Source of the DNA: CAYJLC01 sp964370735
GTDB lineage: Bacteria > Bacillota > Clostridia > Oscillospirales > Butyricicoccaceae
Direction of reading: 5' to 3'
NCBI GenBank assembly: GCA_964370735.1
Contig: CAYJLC010000003.1
Location: forward strand, 1-64,000
DNA: 64,000 nt
The notes under the pieces were generated by a model. It saw nothing but the letters and a program-made list of their open reading frames with translations. It was not told the DNA's origin and did not search any database. Positions 1 to 7,426 of the stretch are shown here, piece by piece. Numbering within the stretch: position 1 is the stretch's first letter; every line of letters starts with the position of its first letter. Both the position numbers and the translations under genes were made by a program.

Positions 1-174
1 TTCTCTTTCTTCTGGAGCACCATCGATTTGATCGTATGCTCTGAATTCTGCTTTACCTTGTAAAGCAAGAACTTTAGTGATTGCAGCAGTTAAAGAAGTT
101 TTACCATGGTCAACGTGGCCGATTGTACCAATGTTAACGTGAGGTTTATTTCTTTCAAATTTAGCTTTAGCCAT
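1..174 (-). CDS. tuf: Elongation factor Tu, N-terminal part (cut by window edge)
   Basis: EF-Tu delivers aminoacyl-tRNA to the ribosome as a GTP complex in the cytoplasm. The visible 58 codons begin MAKAKFERNKPHVNIGTIGH, followed by the P-loop GHVDHGKTSLT near residues 18-28, which is diagnostic. The ATG (complement of 172-174) is preceded by a strong AGGAGG at about 183-189 on the minus strand. The rest of the gene lies left of the window. It follows fusA on the same strand after a 182-nt gap, the usual str-operon order, but the long gap suggests it may also have its own promoter. Confidence 0.97.
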   Translation of the reverse strand, partial: MAKAKFERNKPHVNIGTIGHVDHGKTSLTAAITKVLALQGKAEFRAYDQIDGAPEERE

Positions 175-356
175 TTTAAAAATCCTCCTAAAAGTTTATA
201 TTGTTATTTTATTATATCATCAGAATAGCATTGTCTAGACTAATTTTTAAACTAAATCTTAGCCTAAACTAATGATATTTTACTGATTTTATGATATATA
301 ATAATACTTACGATTATTATATAATATTTATTTTAAAAAATCAATAGATTTTTTAA
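175..356 (-). promoter_or_regulatory. fusA-tuf spacer with candidate tuf promoter
   Basis: This AT-rich spacer has a TATAAT on the minus strand (complement of 211-216). The upstream element is poor: TAGACA at 15 nt or TCTAGA at 17 nt. An AT-only hairpin, AAAAAATC-aata-GATTTTTT at 335-354, lies directly after the fusA stop and could be a weak terminator. Neither element is strong, so readthrough from fusA into tuf remains possible. Confidence 0.4.
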
Positions 357-2432
357 TTATTTTGTGCGATTATCCATAATTTTTTCTGCAATGTTTTTAG
401 GAACTTCGATATAGTGAGAAGGTTCCATAGAATATTGACCACGACCTTGAGTCATAGAACGAAGGTCTGAAGCATATCCGAACATTTCAGAAAGTGGAAC
501 GTGAGCGTCAAGTTGGATAGCACCAGGACGAGATTCTTGACCTAATACTTGACCACGTTTTGAGCTGATAGAACCCATTACGTTACCTAAATAATCATCA
601 GGAACGATAACAGAAACTTTCATGATTGGCTCCATGATAACAGGTGTTGCTTTACGCATAGCTTCTTTGAAAGCCATAGAACCTGCCATTTTGAACGCCA
701 TCTCAGATGAGTCAACGTCATGGTAAGAACCATCGTAAAGTGTAACTTTAACGTCAACAACTTGGTAACCTGCAAGGATACCAGCAGTCATAGCACCACG
801 GATACCTGCATCAACGTGAGGGATGTATTCCTTAGGAATAGAACCACCAGTGATTTTATTGATGAACTCGTAACCTTTACCAGATTCGTTTGGTTCAACG
901 ATAATTTTACAGTGACCGTATTGACCTTTACCACCAGATTGTTTAGAATACTTGTGGTCAACGTCAGCAGTACCTTTGATTGTTTCTTTGTATGAAACTT
1001 GTGGTTCACCAACATCAGCTTCAACTTTGAATTCTCTTAACATACGGTCAACGATGATTTCAAGGTGAAGCTCACCCATACCAGCGATGATAGTTTGTCC
1101 AGTTTCTTCATCAGTGTAAGTTTTGAAAGTTGGATCCTCTTCTGCAAGTTTAGTTAAAGCAATACCCATTTTTTCTTGACCAGCTTTTGTTCTTGGCTCG
1201 ATAGCAAGAGAAATAACTGGCTCAGGGAATTCCATTGATTCAAGGATTACTGGGTGTTTCTCGTCACATAAAGTGTCACCAGTTGTTGTGTTTTTGAAAC
1301 CAACAGCGGCTGCGATATCACCAGAGTAAACAACATCAATGTCTTCTCTTGAGTTTGCATGCATTTGTAGGATACGACCTAAACGCTCGTTTTTGTCTTT
1401 AGTAGAGTTTAATACTGGAGAACCTGCTTTAACAGAACCAGAGTATACTCTAAAGAAACAAAGTTTACCAACGTAAGGGTCAGTAGCGATTTTGAACGCT
1501 AAAGCTGAGAATGGAGCGTCATCAGACGATGGTCTTGAATCTTCTTCACCTGTATCAGGGTTAACACCTTTGATGTCAGGGATATCAGTTGGAGCTGGCA
1601 TATAAGCAACAACAGCGTCAAGTAATTTTTGAACACCTTTGTTTTTATATGAAGTACCACACATTACAGGAATCATTGTAACTGCAAGTGTTGCTTTTCT
1701 GATACCTTCTTTAAGCTCTTCGATAGTTAAATCTTCGCCTTCAAGGTATTTTTCCATTAATGTTTCATCAGTTTCAGCTACTGCTTCAACTAAAGCCATT
1801 CTGTATTCTTCGGCTTTGTCTTGCATATCAGCTGGGATATCTTCAACACGGATATCTTGACCTAAATCATCATAATAGATATAAGCTTTCATTTCAACTA
1901 AATCAACCATACCTTTGAAAGTATCTTCAAAGCCGATTGGTAGTTGGATTGGAACAGCGTTACATTTTAAACGGTCTTTCATCATGTTAACAACGTTATA
2001 GAAGTCAGCACCCATGATGTCCATTTTGTTTACATAAGCCATTCTTGGTACTTTGTACTTATCAGCTTGTCTCCAAACTGTTTCAGATTGAGGTTCAACC
2101 CCACCTTTTGCACAAAATACAGTAACAGAACCATCAAGAACTCTTAAAGAACGCTCAACTTCAACTGTGAAGTCAACGTGTCCTGGAGTATCGATGATGT
2201 TGATACGGTGTTTGTTCCATTCACAAGTAGTAGCAGCAGAAGTAATTGTGATACCGCGCTCTTGCTCTTGTTCCATCCAGTCCATAGTAGCGCCGCCATC
2301 ATGAACCTCACCGATTTTATAGTTTCTACCAGTGTAGAAAAGAATACGCTCAGTAGTCGTAGTTTTACCAGCATCGATGTGAGCCATGATACCGATATTA
2401 CGAGTTAGAGCTAAAGGATATTTTCTTCCCAT
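357..2432 (-). CDS. fusA: Elongation factor G
   Basis: This is the ribosomal translocase GTPase, 691 residues, the usual EF-G length. The G1 motif AHIDAGKTTTTERILFYTG lies at residues 17-35, followed by the switch II DTPGHVDFT and the NKMD motif. The C-terminal EF-G IV/V signatures GGSIPKEYIPHVDAGIRGAM and GRGQYSMEPSHY are intact. The ATG has an AAAGGGAG ribosome site about 10 nt upstream. It lies 38 nt after rpsG in the rpsL-rpsG-fusA operon. Nothing in it suggests a fusidic-acid-resistant paralogue or the ribosome-recycling FusA2. Confidence 0.98.
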   Translation of the reverse strand: MGRKYPLALTRNIGIMAHIDAGKTTTTERILFYTGRNYKIGEVHDGGATMDWMEQEQERGITITSAATTCEWNKHRINIIDTPGHVDFTVEVERSLRVLDGSVTVFCAKGGVEPQSETVWRQADKYKVPRMAYVNKMDIMGADFYNVVNMMKDRLKCNAVPIQLPIGFEDTFKGMVDLVEMKAYIYYDDLGQDIRVEDIPADMQDKAEEYRMALVEAVAETDETLMEKYLEGEDLTIEELKEGIRKATLAVTMIPVMCGTSYKNKGVQKLLDAVVAYMPAPTDIPDIKGVNPDTGEEDSRPSSDDAPFSALAFKIATDPYVGKLCFFRVYSGSVKAGSPVLNSTKDKNERLGRILQMHANSREDIDVVYSGDIAAAVGFKNTTTGDTLCDEKHPVILESMEFPEPVISLAIEPRTKAGQEKMGIALTKLAEEDPTFKTYTDEETGQTIIAGMGELHLEIIVDRMLREFKVEADVGEPQVSYKETIKGTADVDHKYSKQSGGKGQYGHCKIIVEPNESGKGYEFINKITGGSIPKEYIPHVDAGIRGAMTAGILAGYQVVDVKVTLYDGSYHDVDSSEMAFKMAGSMAFKEAMRKATPVIMEPIMKVSVIVPDDYLGNVMGSISSKRGQVLGQESRPGAIQLDAHVPLSEMFGYASDLRSMTQGRGQYSMEPSHYIEVPKNIAEKIMDNRTK

Positions 2433-2470
2433 GTTTTTTTACTCCCTTTCAGTAAATGAGCGGAATTAAA

Positions 2471-2941
2471 TTAGAATCTGTAATGTGCGAAAGCTTTGTT
2501 AGCTTCAGCCATTTTGTGAGTATCTTCACGTTTTTTCACAGATGCACCTAAGTTGTTAGTAGCATCTAAGATTTCATTAGCAAGTCTTTCTTTCATTGTT
2601 TTTTCAGAACGTTTTCTAGAATAGCCTGATAACCATCTTAAACCTAATGTTTGACGTCTTTCAGGGCGAACTTCCATTGGTACTTGGTACGTAGCACCAC
2701 CAACTCTTTTCGCTTTAACTTCTAATGATGGCATGATATTTTCTAATGCCTCTGTGAACACTTCTTGTGGTTCACGACCTGTTTTTTCACGTATGATGTC
2801 GAATGCATCGTATACGATTTTTTGAGCAACGCCTTTTTTACCATCATACATAATGCTGTTAACTAGTTTTGAAACTAGTTTTGAACCGTACATAGGATCT
2901 GGTAATACGTCCCTTTTTGGGACAAAACCTCTTCTTGGCAC
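2471..2941 (-). CDS. rpsG: 30S ribosomal protein S7
   Basis: S7 is a primary 16S rRNA-binding protein of the small-subunit head. I place the start at GTG (complement of 2939-2941), giving VPRRGFVPKRDVLPDPMYGS and 156 residues, the standard S7 length. GAAGGAGGG lies 7 nt upstream of this GTG, so a longer frame starting at 2983 would contain the ribosome site inside the coding sequence and is unlikely. The C-terminus KMAEANKAFAHYRF is typical. It is second in the rpsL-rpsG-fusA operon, after a structured 171-nt spacer. Confidence 0.96.
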   Translation of the reverse strand: MPRRGFVPKRDVLPDPMYGSKLVSKLVNSIMYDGKKGVAQKIVYDAFDIIREKTGREPQEVFTEALENIMPSLEVKAKRVGGATYQVPMEVRPERRQTLGLRWLSGYSRKRSEKTMKERLANEILDATNNLGASVKKREDTHKMAEANKAFAHYRF

Positions 2942-3112
2942 TTTGCTTCCCTCCTTCAAATTTTTGATTTCTTCGGTACTCAAAAGACGAAATTCGCCTT
3001 TTGTTTTGCCTGCCTGAGATTTTTATATCATTATATATATAATCTAAGACAAAGCATACTTTTAATGTTGAGTAATTTGGACATGTCTACCTTACGGTGT
3101 TAGTCCAATGTT
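2942..3112 (-). promoter_or_regulatory. Structured rpsL-rpsG intercistronic RNA
   Basis: Two stem-loops are readable. One is AAAAGGCGA-att-TCGTCTTTT (minus-strand sense, 2982-3002, one G-U pair), just upstream of the rpsG start. The other is TTGGAC/GTCCAA closing at 3077-3082 and 3103-3108, with an inner ACC-gtaa-GGT hairpin, directly after the rpsL stop. In E. coli, S7 binds the rpsL-rpsG spacer to repress its own synthesis. A similar role here is an inference from position only. Confidence 0.55.
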
Positions 3113-3532
3113 TTACTTACCGGCTTTCGGACGTTTCGCGCCGTATTTAGAACGGGCTTGTAATCTTCCGTTAACGCCTTGTGTATCAAGAGCACCACGA
3201 ACGATATGGTAACGAACCCCTGGTAAGTCTTTTACTCTACCACCACGAATTAAAACAACACTATGCTCTTGTAGGTTATGTCCGATACCTGGGATGTAAG
3301 CAGAAACTTCCATTCCGTTAGTTAAACGAACCCTAGCCATTTTTCTAAGAGCCGAGTTTGGTTTTTTAGGTGTCATAGTTTTAACAGTTGTACAAACACC
3401 TCTTTTTTGTGGGGCACTCTGATCAGTAGATACGTTTCTGATAGAGTTGAATCCTTTTTGTAATGCAGGAGCAGTTGATTTAACAACAGACTCTTTTCTA
3501 CCCTGTCTTACAAGTTGGTTAAAAGTTGGCAT
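3113..3532 (-). CDS. rpsL: 30S ribosomal protein S12
   Basis: S12 lies at the decoding centre. The start ATG (complement of 3530-3532) gives MPTFNQLVRQGRKE and 139 residues, as expected for Firmicutes. AGGAGGA lies 6 nt upstream. The open frame runs further upstream to 3640, but those codons are leader hairpins with no ribosome site. The conserved decoding-loop segments KKPNSALRKMARVRLTNG and GGRVKDLPGVRYHIVRG keep both lysines whose substitution gives streptomycin resistance, so the allele looks sensitive. First gene of the rpsL-rpsG-fusA transcript. Confidence 0.98.
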   Translation of the reverse strand: MPTFNQLVRQGRKESVVKSTAPALQKGFNSIRNVSTDQSAPQKRGVCTTVKTMTPKKPNSALRKMARVRLTNGMEVSAYIPGIGHNLQEHSVVLIRGGRVKDLPGVRYHIVRGALDTQGVNGRLQARSKYGAKRPKAGK

Positions 3533-3590
3533 ATTCTTCCTCCTTCGTTTAAGATTATATATATAAGATTTCCTTATATCAAGAATTAAA

Positions 3591-3734
3591 ATGAAAACAT
3601 AAGTGTTTTCATAAAGCAAGCTTGGCTTGCCATCACGCACTTTGCGTGAATTCTGACATTCAATCGCTTAATTCCACATTAATGTGGCTACAAATCGTTT
3701 TTCGATTTGTGCGAAAACAGCAGTAGTGTTTTCG
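3591..3734 (-). repeat. Array of six short hairpins in the rpsL leader
   Basis: Six inverted repeats follow one another: 3591-3612 (9-bp stem ATGAAAACA), 3616-3630 (GCAAGC), 3633-3649 (TCACGCA), 3674-3687 (palindrome CCACATTAATGTGG), 3690-3710 (ACAAATCG) and 3712-3734 (CGAAAACA). Every stem is perfect, and loops are 3-7 nt except in the palindrome. Stems are mutually unrelated, apart from a shared GAAAACA core in the first and last. No U-run follows any of them, so they are not ordinary terminators. They lie between the predicted start site of the rpsL transcript (about 3790) and the rpsL ribosome site. Confidence 0.75.
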
Positions 3735-3796
3735 AGTTAAATGATTATATCAAGATTATAAAGGCATGTGGCAGAAAATCTACCACACACCAATAC

Positions 3797-3825
3797 ATTA
3801 TACACTATTTATTAATCAAAGTCAA
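3797..3825 (-). promoter_or_regulatory. Sigma-A promoter for rpsL-rpsG-fusA
   Basis: On the minus strand TTGACT (complement of 3820-3825), a 17-nt spacer and TATAAT (complement of 3797-3802) form a near-consensus promoter. It overlaps the last codons of rpoC. It would give rpsL an mRNA leader of about 260 nt containing the hairpin array. No terminator with a U-run separates rpoC from it, so rpoBC readthrough is also possible. Confidence 0.8.
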
Positions 3826-6800
3826 TAGGTTTTTCTTCGCTTTCGAAAGTAATTTCAGTTTCTTCTGTAATAACTTCGATTTTAGCTTCGGCGTCCATAT
3901 CAACAGTGTGCTCATAAGTGCCTTTTTGATACATTTCAAGACCAGAACCTGCCGGAATTAGCTTACCAATGATAACGTTTTCTTTAAGTCCCATAAGTGG
4001 GTCAACTTTACCACGAATAGCCGCTTCAGTAAGAACTTTAGTAGTTTCTTGGAATGATGCTGCTGATAAGAATGAATCAGTTGCAAGAGAAGCTTTTGTG
4101 ATACCCATAAGAGTAGGATAGCCTTTTGCAATATTAAGACCGATTTCGCCTGCTGCAATTCTATCTTCAATTCTAGCATTTTGAGCACGAAGTTCAAATA
4201 TATCTACAACTGAATCAGCTAGAAGCTCAGTGTCACCTGCATCTAAAATTCTGATTTTTCTCATCATTTGACGAACGATTACCTCGATATGTTTATCATT
4301 GATATCAACCCCTTGTTGACGGTAAACTCTTTGTACCTCTTGGATTAGGTACGCATGAACTGCCTCAGGAGATTTAACACGAAGTACATCTTGTGGGTAT
4401 AAAGCACCTTCACAAAGCTCATCGCCTTTTTGTACATAATCACCATCATGTACTTTAATACCAGATGAGTTTGTAAGTTGGTATTCTTTAACTTCACCAG
4501 TAGCGTCGTTGATGATTTTGATATTTTTAAGAGTGATACGCTTAGATTCTTCGATTTTAACACGACCAGAAATTTCTGCAAGTGTTGCAACTTTCTTAGG
4601 TTTTCTTGCTTCAAATAGCTCCTCAACCCTTGGAAGACCTTGCGTAATATCGTTACCGGCGATACCACCAGTATGGAACGTACGCATTGTAAGCTGTGTT
4701 CCTGGCTCCCCGATTGATTGAGCGGCGATAATACCAACAGCCTCACCCATGCCACAAGGATTACCAGATGCAAGGTTAACACCGTAACATTTAGTACAAA
4801 CACCTTTTTTCGCTTTACACTCAAGTACAGAGCGAATGTGCATTTCTGTGATGCCAGCATCGATAATTTCAGATGCTTTAAGGTCATTTATCATTTCGTC
4901 TTTAGAAACGATTAGAGCACCAGTTTGTGGATGAAGAACATCAGCTACTGAGAAACGTCCAACAATTCTATCGATAAGTGGTTCGATAACTGCGTTTCCG
5001 TCTTTAATGTCGGCAACATAAATACCGTCAGTAGTAGCACAGTCATATTCTCTAATGATAACATCTTGAGAAACGTCAACTAGACGACGAGTTAGGTAAC
5101 CTGAATCGGCTGTACGAAGAGCCGTATCGGCAAGACCTTTTCTCGCACCCCTTGAAGAGATGAAGTATTCAAGTACAGTTAACCCTTCACGGAAGTTTGC
5201 TTTGATTGGAATCTCGATTGTCTTACCAGACGTATTCGCCATAAGACCACGCATTCCGGCAAGCTGACGGATTTGGTTAATAGAACCCCTCGCACCTGAG
5301 TGCGCCATCATTTGGATTGGGTTGAATTTATCCATGTTCGCTTGAAGAGCTTCTGTAACGTGTTTAATCGTTTTATCCCACTCTTCAACAACTAATCTAT
5401 AACGCTCATCGTCAGTAATCATACCACGTTTGAACATTTTATCAATTTTAGCAACTTTTTCTTCTGCTTCAGCTACGAATTCATATTTTTCTTTAGGAAT
5501 TTTCATATCAGATACTGATACTGTTAAAGAACCTTGCGTAGAATACTTAAATCCTAGACGTTTGATATCATCAAGTACCACAACAGTGTCGCTGAAACCA
5601 TGACGGTTGATACATTTTTCGATGATTTTACCAAGTTCTTTTTTACCACAAGTAAACATGATTTCAAGGTCGAATGGTTTTTCTTCTCTATCAACAAAAC
5701 CTAAATCTTGAGGAATATGTTGATTGAAAATAATACGTCCAACTGTCGCAGGAACGATAGCCGACTGCATTTCACCATCGATTTCTTTAGCAATTCTTAC
5801 TTTGATAGGTGCGTGAATTCCAACAAAACCTTTATCATAAGCAAGTAAAGCCTCGTCAAAGTTTGCAAATATTTTACCAGCGCCTGCTTCTTCTTCGTTG
5901 TCGATAGTTAGGTAGTATGCACCTAAAATCATATCTTGCGAAGGAACTGTTACAGGACGTCCGTCTTGAGGTTTTAATAAGTTGTTTGCAGAAAGCATTA
6001 AAATTCTTGCCTCTGCTTGTGCTTCTGCTGAAAGTGGAACGTGGACAGCCATTTGGTCACCGTCGAAGTCAGCGTTGAACGCCGAACAAACAAGTGGGTG
6101 AAGTTTTAGCGCACGACCTTCAACTAAAACAGGTTCGAATGCTTGGATACCAAGTCTATGAAGTGTCGGTGCACGGTTAAGCATAACTGGGTGACCTTTG
6201 ATTACTTCTTCTAAAGAATCCCAAACTTCTGTTTTTGCTTTTTCAATCATTTTTTTCGCAGAACGGATGTTGTTTGCGATGCCTTTTTCAACTAGACGTT
6301 TCATAACGAATGGTTTGAAAAGCTCGATTGCCATTTCTTTTGGCAGACCACATTGGTAGATTTTAAGGTCAGGACCTACTACGATTACCGAACGACCAGA
6401 GTAGTCAACACGTTTACCAAGTAAGTTTTGTCTGAAACGACCTTGTTTACCTTTAAGCATATCAGAAAGTGATTTAAGTGCTCTATTGTTAGGGCCTGTT
6501 ACAGGACGACCACGTCTACCGTTATCGATAAGTGCATCAACAGCCTCTTGAAGCATACGTTTTTCATTACGGATAATGATTTCCGGAGCTTTAAGTTCTT
6601 CGTCTAAAAGTCTTTTTAAACGATTGTTTCTGTTTATTACACGTCTATATAAATCATTTAAGTCAGATGTTGCAAATCTACCACCATCAAGTTGAACCAT
6701 CGGACGAAGTTCTGGAGGGATTACAGGAACAGATTCCATAATCATCCACTCAGGACGATTTCCAGAAAGTCTAAATGCTTCAACACACTCTAAACGTTTA

Positions 6801-7417
6801 ATGATACGAATACGTTTTTGACCAGTAGCGTCGCGAAGTTCATCACGAAGTTCTTTTGAAAGCTTATCTAGGTCGATTGCAGCTAAGATATCGCGTACTG
6901 CCTCGGCACCCATGCCAGCTTTAAAGTCGTCTTCGTATTTTTCTCTCATATCGTCATATTCTCTTTCAGTAAGAATTTGACGTGTTACTAGCGGAGTATC
7001 TCCACCATCTATTACTATATACGATGCAAAGTATAAAACTTTTTCTAAAAGTCTTGGTGACATATCTAAAAGAAGACCCATTCTTGAAGGAATTCCTTTA
7101 AAGTACCAAATATGTGACACAGGAGCTGCAAGCTCGATATGAGCCATACGTTCACGTCTTACTTTAGATTTTGTAATCTCAACACCACAACGGTCGCAGA
7201 CTTTGCCTTTATATCTAACTTTTTTGTACTTTCCACAGTTACATTCCCAGTCTTTTGTAGGACCAAAGATTTTTTCGCAGAATAAGCCTTCTCTTTCAGG
7301 CTTTAGAGTACGATAGTTGATAGTTTCCGGCTTTTTAACTTCACCGAAAGACCAATTCCTTACCGTTTCAGGAGATGCAAGACCAATTTTAATTGCATCA
7401 AATGTATTGTATGCCAT
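3812..7417 (-). CDS. rpoC: RNA polymerase beta' subunit
   Basis: This is the catalytic subunit of RNA polymerase, 1201 residues. The N-terminal zinc site is C59, C61, C74, C77. The Mg-chelating loop NADFDGDQMAVH is intact, as is the second zinc site around CKAKKGVCTKC, and the trigger-loop segment MRTFHTGGIAGND. The ATG has AAGGAGGA about 5 nt upstream, overlapping the rpoB stop, so translation is probably coupled to rpoB. The L7Ae-like gene that often lies between rpoC and rpsL in Firmicutes is absent here. Confidence 0.98.
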   Translation of the reverse strand: MAYNTFDAIKIGLASPETVRNWSFGEVKKPETINYRTLKPEREGLFCEKIFGPTKDWECNCGKYKKVRYKGKVCDRCGVEITKSKVRRERMAHIELAAPVSHIWYFKGIPSRMGLLLDMSPRLLEKVLYFASYIVIDGGDTPLVTRQILTEREYDDMREKYEDDFKAGMGAEAVRDILAAIDLDKLSKELRDELRDATGQKRIRIIKRLECVEAFRLSGNRPEWMIMESVPVIPPELRPMVQLDGGRFATSDLNDLYRRVINRNNRLKRLLDEELKAPEIIIRNEKRMLQEAVDALIDNGRRGRPVTGPNNRALKSLSDMLKGKQGRFRQNLLGKRVDYSGRSVIVVGPDLKIYQCGLPKEMAIELFKPFVMKRLVEKGIANNIRSAKKMIEKAKTEVWDSLEEVIKGHPVMLNRAPTLHRLGIQAFEPVLVEGRALKLHPLVCSAFNADFDGDQMAVHVPLSAEAQAEARILMLSANNLLKPQDGRPVTVPSQDMILGAYYLTIDNEEEAGAGKIFANFDEALLAYDKGFVGIHAPIKVRIAKEIDGEMQSAIVPATVGRIIFNQHIPQDLGFVDREEKPFDLEIMFTCGKKELGKIIEKCINRHGFSDTVVVLDDIKRLGFKYSTQGSLTVSVSDMKIPKEKYEFVAEAEEKVAKIDKMFKRGMITDDERYRLVVEEWDKTIKHVTEALQANMDKFNPIQMMAHSGARGSINQIRQLAGMRGLMANTSGKTIEIPIKANFREGLTVLEYFISSRGARKGLADTALRTADSGYLTRRLVDVSQDVIIREYDCATTDGIYVADIKDGNAVIEPLIDRIVGRFSVADVLHPQTGALIVSKDEMINDLKASEIIDAGITEMHIRSVLECKAKKGVCTKCYGVNLASGNPCGMGEAVGIIAAQSIGEPGTQLTMRTFHTGGIAGNDITQGLPRVEELFEARKPKKVATLAEISGRVKIEESKRITLKNIKIINDATGEVKEYQLTNSSGIKVHDGDYVQKGDELCEGALYPQDVLRVKSPEAVHAYLIQEVQRVYRQQGVDINDKHIEVIVRQMMRKIRILDAGDTELLADSVVDIFELRAQNARIEDRIAAGEIGLNIAKGYPTLMGITKASLATDSFLSAASFQETTKVLTEAAIRGKVDPLMGLKENVIIGKLIPAGSGLEMYQKGTYEHTVDMDAEAKIEVITEETEITFESEEKPIDFD

Positions 7418-7426
7418 AAATCCTCC

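Noticed and set aside
3533..3640. N-terminal extension of S12 to 3640
   Set aside because: The extension covers leader hairpins; the standard MPTFNQL start has an AGGAGGA site and gives the normal length.
3591..3734. CRISPR-like array
   Set aside because: No repeated unit or spacers of constant length; each hairpin has its own sequence.
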